A program made the translations under genes and the position numbers. Below, one piece after another: positions 37,281-51,800 of a stretch of 64,000 bases of DNA. Position 1 is the first letter of the stretch, and every line of letters starts with the position of its first letter. A model generated the notes under the pieces. It saw only the letters and a list, made by a program, of their open reading frames with translations, did not search any database and was not told where the DNA came from. This stretch comes from Pampus argenteus (lineage: Eukaryota; Chordata; Actinopteri; Scombriformes; Stromateidae), in NCBI GenBank assembly GCA_036937835.1, contig CM072879.1, positions 8,302,501 to 8,366,500 on the forward strand, read 5' to 3'.

Positions 37281-39054
37281 CTGATGGAGGAGGACAACAA
37301 AGGGAAAAGAGACATGTAAGGACAAATACAGGAGCCATATGGACTTGAAAAAAATACAAATACAAATCTCAGTTAAAGGGAAGTTCCACTTTCATGGCGT
37401 CTGGGTCTTATTCTCATGGTTTTAGACATAACTCTAATCTGTATTAATAACAGTGGTGAAGTTGCTACAAAGAAGAACAGGGACCTGGAGAAGTTAGATA
37501 ACCATAGCCACATGTATTTGAATGGTAGAATTATTACCCAAAGTGTCTGTTTCAAACATACACCACAATTTCCAGAACAAATTCCAGCAAAGACAGATTA
37601 CCAACTGGGCAAAGCAGACAACTCTCCATCAGCCCCAAATCATCAAGGTACTCAAGAGCTCCAGATTACACATTTTACTTCATTTCAAGTTTGTTTGTCA
37701 AAAAAACAAAACGATGTAAACTGAAAGAGTAACAGTATCAGAGTTTTTTGTTTTTTTTTTACTTCCTGATTTTGAGATATTCTTAAAACGCTACTTTTAG
37801 CATCCCAGTTATTCTTAGTCTACATTACCATTACTTGCACAGTGCTTAATCTTAAAGAAATTAGCTTCCCATTAAATTATTACAGTTTTCCTGTGCGTTT
37901 AGGGCTTATGACCAACATTACAAGCATTCTCACTTTTGGTGTTGATTACACAACTGTTGGCTTGTTCTTCACCGCGATGTTTGTGTGTTTCCACATTTCA
38001 GCAACTGACTTCGGTGAATACAATATTATCATAATACTATAAAAATAAAACGCAAGCTGTAATTTTCCTTTGAAGGCAGTGCCTGAAAACCATTTTTTGT
38101 GCACAGATTTGGAGATGGATACATTCAAATATGGACTCACAGAACCTGAATTTGATCTCATGTTTCTATCCTTCAAATAGAAACCAAATATCAGCATACA
38201 CACAGAGAGGCCAAAGACTCAACAAATACTCACAAATACTAAAAAAAGCAGTACCATACATACCTGTGGTTCATGGGCACATTCCCATCTTTCTACCATC
38301 AAAAGAAAACTACTTCTATTCTTTTATTTACAGAAATGGTACCTGTTCTCTTTTACCTCCCACCTTACCCAGTAGCTTTTCAGACTGAATGATAAAAGCA
38401 TGAAGCCCTCCAGGCTGCAGGCCTGTGATCGCTGCATGTGGTCCACAGCTGTGCCCACCATGCATGTAAAATACATGTTGGGGGATTAGCTAAAAGCGGA
38501 ATTAGAGGTAGCATTATGCATCAGATAAGGGTCATTATTCAAATCGGACTCGTTATCTCACAGAGATAATGATTTCACAGATACGACCTGGGGAGACAGG
38601 GGGGATCGCTGGCTCAGATGAGTAAAAGTTACAGTGACTAAATAAAATGAGGCTCAAAGTGCAGCAGGGCTTTTTGGACTACATTTACATGTACATTTAA
38701 CAGATAAATATTCATAGGACCTTCGGTGTACCTTGGAGGAAAACATATCCTAGGTCCTTTGAAAAGAAAATCCAGTGAAAATCAAAAATGTGCTTACCCT
38801 TGTGCGAGTACCTACATCGACTGTATGTGCTTTCACTGCATGTTAATCCATTAGAGTAGAGAGCACTGCTGCGTGCTCTTCGGCTCTATGTCGGAGCAAC
38901 TCAGCTACCTCCTTCCGTGTCTTTCATTTTGGTTTCACTATATCCTTGTCCCACAATCCCGTCTTCCACTTATTGCACCAACTCTTACAAAGTACACACA
39001 TTTAATTCACTTTGAGCTATTCACGCCCTCAATCCCCGTCTATCTCCTCATCTG

Positions 39055-39085
<31 letters not shown>

Positions 39086-39794
39086 ACTCATTGATCTTCA
39101 GTCTTGCAGGACCCCCCCTCCCTCCCTCCTTTCCCTTTGCAGTGTGATGATTGTTGCCAGAGCGCTAGGGGGCAATATCTGCCTGATTATCATTCTCCAT
39201 GCGTCACAGCCTGACAGCTGGTAAAATGAATACAAAAGGCATAATCTGGGAGCCAATTTGCATGCTAAATGCTGGCGAAGGAACATTTTGTAATGCAGGA
39301 GTGTGGGTAATGCTGCAGTTAAGCCCAACTTTATCCCTGGGAGACTAGGCTAACGCGATTGTGCTGCTACTGCGTGTCTATCCATTCCCTTTTGCCATCT
39401 CTGACTGCCTCCATTCCTCCTTGCCCCAAAGCCCCATCTCATCCCTCTCTCTCTTTTTTTGCCTCTCTCCATCTCTCTGCCAGAAACCCCTCTACTTACA
39501 CTCGACGAGTTCTTTTCACCTCCGGCAGACGAAATGCTCCATCGCTTTTCCCTCTGTGTTGATGAAATGGGAGGGAGAAGACAAGGAGAGAGAGAGAGAG
39601 AGTAAAAAAAAGAAAGAGAGAGAAGAGGGGGAACCACAGTCACTGACAACTCTGCCCTGAAACAACAGCATTGTTTCCACACCTTCCACAGGTGAACAGG
39701 CAGGTGTAGCCTTGTGTTTACACCTTACTCCTTCCCTCTCTGTCCCCATCTCTTAATTCCCCCTCACCAGCTCTCATGAGAAAATATAACACGT

Positions 39795-39841
<47 letters not shown>

Positions 39842-42800
39842 AACGCAGTGAGATTCTACATGCTACACACTACTAATAGCAATTACAACTACTATAATAA
39901 GGATAAAAGAAAAAGGACAGTGTGTGGGCGGACAGTAATCTGATCCTACTGTGCAGTGCTAGAGGCTTTGCAGCTCGTGTTTTCTAAATAATGTTGAAAG
40001 AGGATAACTAATCTGGTATTAGTGCATGGAAATGCTATCTACACTATCTGCATTATTGATTTTTATACTGTATGCGTTAATAGTTAAAGCTGAGCTATAA
40101 AGTGGACATTGCTGACTCTGTATTTGGCATAAACACATAAACCTCCCCTCCCTTGCTCTACCTCTGCAGTGGTGTCTTTTTTTTTTTTTTTTAAGTAAAT
40201 CAGTGCTTACAGTGGCTTGCCTCTGTACGGGTGGTCTGGTGTCCACACAGCTTGCTATTCTGCAGTAACAGGTGTTTTCCTAATGGGTTGGTCAGGATGT
40301 GTGCTGGTGATGAGGGCAAAAAGCAAAAAACACAAATCCCATGGTGTGGTGGTATAATCGTTCTCTTGGTAGTTGTGTTGCCTGACCTGTAGCTTCATAC
40401 AGCTCTTTGTGTGTGTGTGTGTGTGTGTGTGTCATGAGGGGGTTCGGGTGGCTGCTCACATCATTTGTACTTTCTAAATCCCAGTCTGCCTCAAGTGTGG
40501 GCCCAAATTGATTCCCTATAGTGGCTACTAGTGACGGAATAAGCTGAAAGGTATTTCAGCTTATTGTAAAAAAAATTAAAAAATAAAATTGTATGGCGAA
40601 TTTATGTCCTCATTTGCTTTTTTTTCTAGCTGGTAAAAGGAGCAGATGAAATTGCACATCATTCTTCCTGAGAATGAATGTGTTGTGTCTTAAGAGAAAG
40701 ACAGAATTTTTTTTTGATGGTATGTAAGATGTGAAATTCAATCCTTCTGAGATTAAAAGATTTTCAATATTTCAGCAGATTGCCTTGTGGGGGAGGGAGG
40801 GAGCGTCGAGAGTTATAGCTGTATGTGACAATAATGCCTACATGTTGGAAATGTATCAATATTTTATGTATGTGATATAAAAAAGTTTGATACTTTAAGT
40901 TGATGCACTGATCAGCTACATAGATAAAACAGATACCTACCTAATACCACAGTGTTATTATACATTTCTGCCTCATCAGCATTCAAATCATAAAACCTAT
41001 TGTACATAATCAAGCTCCAAAAGCAGTTTATGCGCCCATCAGTGGTTGAAACAGAACCAGCAATATGGGTATTAATTCTCCAATACTGTACCATTGTACA
41101 CAACTCACCTGTAGTGCTTCACTATTGTGGCGTTTTAAGAGGCATCATGGTGATATGACCTATTATTCATTTAAAAACTGACTAATCCAGTGCTATTTTC
41201 CTCTGCAGGTGCAGCAGAGGAAAATAAAATTCACATGGCCACAAAGGTGTCCAATAGGAAAATGTTGCCCATTCACCCAACACTTGAAGACAGAGGCAAA
41301 CTACACTATTTTTTTTGTCAGAATACAAGCTGCAGTGGCAAGCATGATGAAGCTAAGTACAGAAAACAGGTTGTAGGGATTCGGAGGGAAAGCAAATACT
41401 AGAAAAAGATGCTACTGCACAAACATGTAAAGCCATCTTAAGAAGCCTCAGCTACAGTGTCGGTGGAAAATGCCCACTCTCTGCCACACAGAGCCCTGCT
41501 CATTTGGACCATGAAGTGGAAATTCTATGTGGATGTGGGTGAGAAAGTATGGCAGGCTGTCTACGGGAGATGATAGGGGAGTACAGGTGGTTGTGGGTAA
41601 GTGGGTTAACTTTACCTTTGTTGACTTGGATGCCCATGGTTCTGCTGACTGTCTGGCTACATTCAAACTGGGACATGACAACAAGCATGCAACACGAGGC
41701 CCAGTCAGCCAACAAAAGGACATAAAACAGGAAACAAACAAAAAAAAAAAAAAAAAAAAGAAGCAAAACACAAAAACAGAAATCAATCAAAATGTACCAA
41801 TAAGTCAAAGAAAAGTGTGAAGCTCAGATGGAAGAAACCTGAATGACATTCATACATGAACAAAATGATAATAACATCAAACAATGTAGGCGCAGACTGA
41901 GTGGATATCAGAACATGGTCAATGTTTCGAAGTGTGTTTATTTCATTATAGCACCAAGACAATGACAGAAATTAAGACTTGTCTATTCAGCACGATTTAT
42001 TAGGGGGCACAGACATAGACTTACTGGGCAAAGCAGTCTTTAGCATCATTTACCCCTTTAGCTGGAAAGGAATCTGTGTCACAAGTAATAAGGCCCTTCA
42101 AAGGAGCCAAATCTGGAGAATGTAGGGCAAATAAATTCCATTAGTGCAACACGTTGCAAACAAACGAGCAATCAGACACACAGGCTTGCTTCACTGCTGC
42201 CTGGGCCTGTGCAACGCAGCGCAATGCAAGCCAATGCCGGCGCTCCCATACTGAAAACAGTCCCAGCCAAAGATTTGGCCCTTTTCACCTCCCTTTAATT
42301 GGCCCAAGGACACTAAATGAGCTAAATTACTATTGTGTCTCTTGGTGCACGAAGCCAGTGCTAGGCTTGTTCCGCATGGGCTAACCGTCCTCTCATTAGC
42401 AGCCACTGATAGAGCCAGTGTGCTAAAGCTACACTCCACCAGCCTTTAGTTTTCACGGGCAATTTGTGTGGAGAGATGAAAACAGTTGATGAGTTTATAC
42501 ATGGCACATGGAAGGGGGCAAGGAAATAATTAAAAACAAGCTAATGAGAAGAATTAATTATTCAATTAATGCCTCAGACGTGCCACCACGGGCTGAGTTT
42601 AGAGGGAGAAATGGGTAAATGAAGCAGACAGCACAAGAGAAAAATGTCAAGCCGTGAGGACGAATAGAGGGGACAATGAGGTATGAAGAGGAAGAAGAGA
42701 GGGAGAACTTGCTTTATTGCTGAAATGTGAAACTGAAGCCCCTTAGCTTAATGCCAGTAAATTGACTATCAGGACCTGTAGGGGTTTACAAGTGCAGGCA

Positions 42801-45800
42801 AATTGCCCTCACTGAATCAACAAAAAAATGGTTCTTTGTCATTAAGAATTTATAATATATCTTTATTCGACATTAGACGTCCTCAAAGCACACACATTAC
42901 CTTCGCTAAATTTCTCTTTAGTGGCCTAAAAACGTTCCTAACAATTACTAATGTTAATGGTGGATGTGTAAATAGGGGACCCCAGGTCTCACCTCTATTT
43001 ATGGGGCAGGCTAATGGAGGAACCCTCTCGGACTATAGCATAATATGTTTCCATATGCTGTATGTGGCCCAAACACACTAGGATTTGATCACAGATTTCA
43101 CACGCATGGCCAAAGCCATTTATTCCAAATACATAATTCATAACCAAAGATTGCTTGCTTTGATCTATCATGATTGAAATTATAGCAAAGTACGATACTT
43201 GTTTCCATTGTCTTCCTCTCCATCGCACTGCATACCGCACAACGCCTCGCTTTCTGTCTGCAGAGAGAGAAGCCAAGTACGCTTCATTTAATCGAGAACA
43301 CAACGGACGACGGGATGGGAATATATCCCATTTGAGAGCTAAAAAATGCATCAGCCAGGCTATTATGCAGTGCAAATTCTCCTTCTTTTTCTCTCTCTCT
43401 CTTTCACACACACACACAGAGGCACCACACTGCATCATTGGGCACTGCATGTAAATTTGTGTTATGACCTTCTGAACCCTGTGGAGAGAAAAGAAAGCGG
43501 TGGGAGAGCTCCATAATGACAGAGGCCAAGAAGCTGTTCTAACTCTAAACATTAGTGCAAACACTAATGCTAATACATGCCGTGTTACACTGAGCCACTG
43601 CATCCACTCAGTCTTTCAGTAACCCTATTGACTCCATTTCTATGCTGTCTCTATTATGGAAGATACAATGAAAAAAAGGACTAGACATATGGCCCCTACC
43701 AGAGCATCCACTAAAAACAGACTTGAATGTAGCGTTATATAAGTGTTACCACTTAAACTGATATTATTGTCTTTATGGGGATCAGCCAAGTACAATTATA
43801 ACTACCATTAGCACTCAGCAGACTTTGGAACATATTGTTGATACGGATATTATTGCATTGAATATGCACACAAATGTTCATATAGTCACTTAGACATTTT
43901 GACAGGTAGATTTTAAAGGTCATGGTCATACGAGACAGAGGTCAACATGTACATTTGTTTATCAGTCTCCAGGAATAGCTCAGCCAGCATCAGCAGCCTG
44001 ATAGGAAAGACATAGAAGGTGATTTTCAACATTGAGGTTAATGAGGAATCTTGTGATATATATACGGCCTGCTTCGTCCTTCTTTCAGTCCACGTCTTTC
44101 CATTTTCTACTCATCTATTAAGCGTAAAGCTGAGTCATCGCTTAACAACCTCTATATTTGGATTACCAATTGCGAGCACGCCGAATGGGCAACAACCAGT
44201 TAGCAACAGTGTGAGAGGATGGAATAGAGAGAAGCATAAAGACAAGAGAAACAGAAAGCAAGACATTGATGCATGTGGTTTCTATCTGTGATGGCACATT
44301 TAAGCCCACCGCACTTACACAGTAAATCGGATCGGATAAAAACATATGCCCATGTCTGTGTGTCTCTCTCTCGTGTGTGTGTGTGTGTGTGTGTGTGTCT
44401 GACATTTTCTGATATCCACTCGTCTCCACCAGACAGCCAACACAGTGATCCTACCTTTCCAGAAGAAGTTAAATGGATCAGGTCTCTTCTGACCCCATAA
44501 GCCTTTGTGATATTTCTCTCATCGGCACCCATACAAAGTGCATACTGTTTGGCTCTGTTTAGTGCCAATGAGCTAGTTTATGAACGGAATATCATGGTTT
44601 ATGAGGTGTATAGGTATAAATCTGTTTGGATGGGTCTTTATCTTTATGAACTGATTCATCACTAGGTTATGATGTTTAGGTCATAAGGTTTATTTCAGGC
44701 ATTCAAAGGGACAACAATGACTGTATGGACTGTCAGACCGTGGCACAGAGCGGTGCCACGGTAAGGAAAACACAATCCAAAATTGCGAAAGAAAGAACAA
44801 AAAGTCCTTCATGTTTTGGTTTTTATAATAGAAGATAAATCCAGTCCTGCACCGGACCACCTAACAAATCAATTTCTATTGTTATAGCAGTTCCAGATTG
44901 TATATTTCAATTAGTATTTGTGAAGGAGTTGATGGAGGAAGGAGAATTAGCATCCATTACATGAATGTAGAAGCACAAGGGGTAGACGCTGTGATGCACA
45001 GAACTGTTACACCACAACACCACAAGAGGACCATCTAGTATTCGAGCTCATCAAATACAGTCACTTCACTATGAGACAGCACAGGTATGGTAGATGAGCA
45101 GCTACGTGGAGGAAATGTTGAAAGTTTGACACTGTCTGTGTTACTGTAATTATACACACAATTCAATTATTGAAATTGTAGGGTTTTTAGTATCACATGT
45201 ACACTAGTAGTTAACACTAGAGTGAATTAACATACTTTTGACATTCACTAAACCCTGTGGCCCCTCCTATGTTACTGTACCGCCTGTCAAGCTTTCCTTT
45301 TTCACACGGTACACAGGCAGTTTACAGTAATCACTGTGGCAAATTTACCAGTGAACTTTATCATCGAAATCCTTAGTCATTTTTTGAAACAATGGGTTCT
45401 TGATTGCAGACAGACTGACAAAAGCAGACACGGCGCGTTGATGCTGCGGCCTGAAATGTCAGCTGTTAGATGCATAAATAGTTTGAAAACGCTGCCTCCG
45501 GCTAACTTCTTTTTCAGCCGACTTCTTTTAAAATGAGGAACATTAAACAAGGGTCTCGATGGCTACACTCCTGATATCATGATAAAATACTGAGGCTAAA
45601 GCTGCATTCCCTCCCTAGGCAAAACCGTGAACACCCATTTGATCCGCGAATCACTACGTGAACTAGTTAGCCAGACATGCTCATGATTGCAGCTTATGAT
45701 AAAATGTTTAAAGTTAAATGTTTAAGCTATTTCTTATTCTTGCTCTTCTGCTTTTGGCATCGTAAAGGCTAGAGAACGAGACAAAACCCTTTCAAACTAA

Positions 45801-48800
45801 ATGCAGATCAGCGCTCTTAACGTGGAGAAATTCAAAGCTTGACAGGTCTGCTGTAACTGTTGCAGCGGGGGCGGGGATAGAGTACACACAGTGGCAAACT
45901 ATGAGATACATACAGTGATATGTAGTGCATCAACCCATACGTCTACTTTAGAGCGAGTTAGAGGGGCTCTACTGCACAAGGTTTATGTGGGGTTTAGCAT
46001 GTCTTACGTTGACTTTCTTTGTAAACGAGGGATGTTCTGCGCGCTAGCGATGGCTCTGTGTTGTGCCTCGGTGGTGGGGGAGGGGGAACCTGCGGTGGAC
46101 GAACACCGGCCGCAGTGGTTAGAACAGGTTAGAAGGTGTTTAGGGTGTGGGTTAAAATACTGAGCAGGCACTTTTTGGGTGAGAGATCCTGCAAAAGTCA
46201 GAGGAGTTTATGTGTTTTTTTTTTAGATGTCCTTGCTTGAGCTAATAGGTCATTGTAAGTCAGGTAGTTTCCTTTAGTCTCGTAACTGGCCTCCTCCATG
46301 ACTGTAAGACTGTGAGATGCTCACTAGTGTCTGTCATTAAGTGACTAAGTCAACCGCTTACGGGTGAGAAACAACACCCGCAGCTGTGACAAGACATCCT
46401 CGTGAGATGCAATTATGGTTTCTATTAAATCACAGCACTCATGGTGTATATGTAAAAATCACTGTCAATGTCTGTCATATGGCATAGACAGGAGGCTGTT
46501 AAAGTTATTATGAAATGAAATATATATCATTACTCATGCAGCAATTTGTCTCCTAAACACTGATCATGTGCTTCAAGTGCAACGCACACCAACCTAAAAC
46601 ATAAAACAGACAAACACAAAAAAAAACAACACACATACACATACACATTAATGCCTGCAGCCACACACAGACATGCAGCCACACATGCAGGCACTCTAAT
46701 ATGGACACGTACACCCACCCACACAGACACACACACACACCCTTCTCATCTCCATAATTACTGTATAGTCAGCATGTCCGTGTCTGGGGTGACTCTCAAA
46801 GTGAGATGTTGACAACAGCGGAGCTGAACTCAAGCTGGGTTCTGTCAAAGGCCTGACACTGATAGCATTATCCGTGTAATTATTCACAGTTAAGTGAACT
46901 GCCTACTTACTTTTAACATAATGGATTTGGATGAGCAAGCCGTATCTTTGCTGCCCTTTCATTTCAGAACTTGCATGACGTCACAAACCCGGAGGAAATG
47001 TGCATCGCAATTTGTCTTAATTAGTTTAAATATAGCCTATCTATTATTTGCGGCTGGCCTTTCATTTCATTTACGTTTGGACATAATCTCAAAGCACACC
47101 TGAGCTCCCTCTGAGAGACATTAGCAATGCTGCAGCGCAACTGTTAAGACTTCTAATATATGGCCTCACGCCTTTGCAAGCAGCCTGTCATTTTTCTTCT
47201 CTTCAATAAAATATTTGTTTGGCATTAATGAATGGAGCCTGGCAGCACTTTAGAAATTCTTGATCAAGATGTTGAGTAAATGAGGAGTGAAGGAAAACGA
47301 TGCTGTTCTGGCACAAGAAAATCGCATGTGTGTGTATGTGTGTGTGTGTACAAAATGTGTGCCGCTTACATGGCACGGGGAATATTAGAGATGTCAGGCT
47401 GGCCTCTGTTCCTTTGCTGGCGGTGTAAATTAGATGTGAACCAGCATGCCGCCGATGCCAGGGGAGAGTACACCTATCAAGGCTGACTAACTCATCATGG
47501 CTCCCCACACACACTGAAGCTCCACAGATGAGAGGATGCACACGCGTATGTGTGTACGTTTAAATCTGGCCCTCTGAAGGTCAGTGCAGAGCAAGCAGGG
47601 ACTCTTACGTTCGGCTGCTAATGGTGCATTAATGATTCAAAGATGCTTCTGTGTCTCAGGCACACAGGTGCCCACCCAAGCACCCACCTGACACCCACTC
47701 TCCCATCCACACACATATACACTCACGCGTAACACATAAACAACACATTCTGTTTAACAGACACATTAAATCTAGTAACACAGGCGTAAAGGGAGGACAT
47801 TTCGTGTAAAATGCACACATGTTGGCTGTGCTATCGGTGCATTACGGTGAGGTGATTGTGGTAAGTGTGAGAAATAGTTTCACGGGGAGAATTTTAATTT
47901 CATTAGGCAGATATGATTGATTATTCCTCAGCAGTTTTGATAGGTATTTAGTAAGGCTACAACCGCAGGGAAGAACTAACTAAACTAAGTTCAGGCCATT
48001 TACAGCAGCTGTAAAAAGGAATTTGGCAAAGCTGAAATAAAACGTACCTCTAAAGTTATATTCATGAGGTAGTCATAGTTCAATTCTCCATATATTTGAT
48101 AATAAGTACAACAGTGAATGCATCAAATGCCAATGAAAATATATATACAAGTATTCGCATTACATTCGAGTTCGCTGGCAAACAATGTTTTCACATTTCT
48201 CAGGCAGCAATTTGGCTGGTAGAAAATGACACCACAATGAATACAACTGCCTTCAGAAGAACCTCATGTTTGTAAATGACTCGGAGCTATGCTGAGAATT
48301 CTTATGAATCTGAAAGCTGCATTTACAAGTAAATGCAATGTCGCCACAGTGTGGATCATATTTATCCAGCGCTGACCACTTTCTGTGAAATTCAACATAC
48401 ATTTGATGTGTAGAAGTCAGTGTAAATTATTTAGTGCTGAGGGGTGGGGCTGAGGGATTGTGACAAAGTGCAGAAGGGGGAATGTGGAGGTGCGTTGGTA
48501 CAGTGGGTTCCCATCCCACATTTGGGCAATGATCTTACCTTGAATGTGGACATGGCTGGGTCCCTGCTATACCTGTCTATGGTGTGGAACTTGGACGAGT
48601 GGTTGAGCTCATGGTACAGCTCAGAATGTCTTTTGCGAGTGTGCATCACTTTCTGGAAGGGAAAAAAAAAGGAAGGGACAGCAACAATAAACCTAATAGA
48701 AACAAACAAAAGAAAAAAAAGCCACAACGGAAGGGGGGCCAACAGGGGCAGGCAGGGGAGGAGGAATGGGTAAAAAGGCCGAGGTACTGCAGTGATGCCA

Positions 48801-51800
48801 GCCATGAAAGGGGGAGGGGGGGGTTAGAGAGGGACGCCGACAGATTGATCGATTGCTGGCTCATGCTCAAATATCATCCACTTCCTGGGTCTTTAAGAAT
48901 TTGGCAACTGGGAGTGCTGCAGAGGAGTCCTTTAAGTGAAAATGTGGTGAAAATGACAGAAATGCCATTATTACAGAGTGGTGGCTGCTAGCTATGGTCC
49001 TGTTAACTCAGGATTTTACCGAACTTGTTAAACATGTGGACTGGAATTTACCTCTTGCTATAGTGAAAGTGATATTTGATGGAAAAACTCCCTTAACTGT
49101 GTTCTGAATATATCACCTAGGAGAGCAGCTAGATGCAGATCAGCAAACCGCATTTGTCAGTTTGTCACTGTTGTCTCTCTGTGCTAATGGGCAGTGCTGG
49201 ACCAGCTCGGCAGAGGCTAATCGTTAAAGCAGTTTGCAAGGTTGAAAGTGACACGGGGGCAAGACGCCAGCACTCACAACCGCACACTTACCGAGCCAGC
49301 GCTTAGCACCACCTCCAATTACTTTTAGAGTGTGGGCACTCTCATCTCTGCTCAGTTGAGAAGGTGCTATAAGTACCCGGTATGTGTCTTTTTTTGGTGC
49401 TATGTATTTTGTTTTCTTTTCTCTTTTGGTATATTTTCAAGGAGTGCAGGTGAGGGGATGACCAGAACATCATAAATATATATATAGAAAAAAAGACAAA
49501 CTTCCACTTCCACAAGGTTCTATCAGCAAAGGAAAGGCTATATTCCTAGATGCATGTTTAATGTTACTTATGGAAGAATAAAACAACTTATAGTATGTAC
49601 TGTATACAAATACCTAATTTGTGATGATCTAAAAATAGTAGGCATTACAGAGGAAAATGGCTTATGATGGGTTTACCTTCCATTAAGTCATGGAAGTGTA
49701 CACTTCCCTATTTCAGTGGTTGAGAGTTGATTTTTTTAAATCCAATTTCCTTGTTCATGCAGCAGCCCACTAATGACTGTCCAGTAAAACTGTTAGTAGC
49801 TTGTCACCACACATACCTTCTATATAAATGATACTGTTTGTCTCCATGGTGGAAGGTGAATGTCCAGTCTTTTACAACAGTCTGAATAAAATATATTCTT
49901 ACACAAAAAAAAAAAAAAAAGCAGCAGTGCAAAAGGGGAGGTGATTTATCTTATGCAGGTTTTTTTTGGCGAAGGGAATACTTTGTTAGAGACTGGACAT
50001 TCACAGGACACCCAGGTCATTCTGTAGAGAACACGCCTGACACAAACATGATCATAAAAAACATACACTGCCAAACCATCGTTCCAACAGATATAATCAG
50101 CCAATCAACTACGGACCCATAACTGAATTACTCATTCAGACACAAGAAGCACTCTACTTTGCTGTTTCTTCAACCAGGACCCCCACAATGACATGACAAC
50201 ATCATTTGGTTTAGTTGCACATGTCAGTGGGATTTTTTTTTCTTCCTTTCATGATGCTATAATTTATCAAAACAAAATAAAAAAAAAATAAAAACAAAAT
50301 AAATGAATTAAAACTGATAATAGGACAAATTCAAGGGCGTTGTTGGAGAAACAGCATACTATGTATGGTAGGTTTGAAATAGGTCATTGTTCTAAATGCA
50401 AAGGGAAGGGGTTTAGCAATGCTTTAGGCTCGTCTAAAGTATGCGTTACTTAAGTCCTGGCAAAAGCACAAGAAAGCAGAGACAGGCTGATGACAGGGGA
50501 TGAGGTCCGACATCTTACCTCGAAGTCGAGCTCAGAGTACCGTACTCTTTTCCTCTGGAAGAGGAGGGGGCAGGGGGAGAGAAGAAAGCATCAATGACCA
50601 ACCCTCGACCACTATTTAACTATTTAAGACTTCTTTGTCTCAATCTCTCTGTGGATCTCTCAGTACCAGTTCAGTTAAAAGAAGAGGAGAGCCAAAAACT
50701 GTAAGCACTGGCTACGTAACATGATTGAGATATTCTTATAAATGTCAAGGCAAAAAGTTAATTATTCAGTCTATTTCAATATGATGAGATTAGTTAATAA
50801 CCCAGAATTAGAATGAAATATTTTTTTTCAGATCACATACTCACAAATACAATCATTAAAACCCCCAGCATTGATCATCCTTGTTGCTGTTTTTGGAGAA
50901 TTTGTCAGAGACATTCTGATTCGCAACTAACATATGAGAAATGTTTTTCATCGTCTAATCTTGTTTGGACCGCCACTCTCCTCTTTAAGCGCCTCCGTAA
51001 CTACAACGAGTGTCACGCAAGCTGTCGATTTAACAGCTACAGACATTTCCAATCGCTTGCCTTCCATTCCATCTCTGACTTCCTACTGGTGTATCGCTGT
51101 CTGTCAGGTTTTCATTTTGCAGTGAGAGGACTACTCTCCACAGCTGGTCAAAAGCTGCATTCATTCTTTGAAAGGGCAGCGTTGCAGGTTTTAAAAGGTA
51201 AAGAAATGCAAAGAGACGAGGAGTGTGTGTCTTTGAAATGTCTTGACTCACTGGCATCCTATTCACTTATAAAGCACATACTCTCTCTCTCCTATAGAGG
51301 GATCCTTACCTTAAACATATAAATTCCGTGATTGAGTTTGCTTGGTAAATGGGAGACATGCATCATGCATATACATGTACGGTATATTGCATGTTTTGGT
51401 GAAGACACACATAAAGCAGTCATTAACCCATTCATACAGAACTCATCCTAAAGTATTAGCCAACCATAGTCACACTAGTTTTTTCATTTGTTTGGAGGCA
51501 ATATGCCTGACCTTACTAACAGGAGACTGATATATCAGTACTCCCTCCACTGGATTTCTCTAGCACAGTGATACGATAACATGCTCTGTGAATATTTTTT
51601 CCTGCTTTGACTAGATCCCTCGGTTACGATTTACATGCCTTTTAGTAAAAATCAACAGTGAAATAAACACTGAGTGCATTTGCGTGATCCCTCCATTATA
51701 CATCACCATGTTTGAATTGGGGAGTCAAACGCTGCTGTGATTTAATCTTGAGAGGTATTCTCTGATATCCATCTCCAAATCAAGCATATTCAAACTGGGT

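Larger units (their letters stand above)
39554..48538 (-). other. large adgrb2 intron (9 kb)
   Basis: This is the longest intron in the window. It contains microsatellites (39797-39839, 40409-40432, 44373-44398), A runs, and complex AT/GC-balanced stretches that could be conserved regulatory DNA (about 42190-42470, 43200-43380, 47370-47470). Open frames here, including one of 202 codons at 42995-43603, cross simple repeats and have no recognisable homology. Confidence 0.7.

Noticed and set aside
42995..43603. 202-codon open frame on the minus strand
   Set aside because: It spans CT/CA microsatellite sequence (CEREREKKK), lies inside an adgrb2 intron, and shows no domain, homologous motif or splice context.
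50813..51322. 169-codon open frame on the plus strand
   Set aside because: It is antisense inside an adgrb2 intron with no recognisable protein features.
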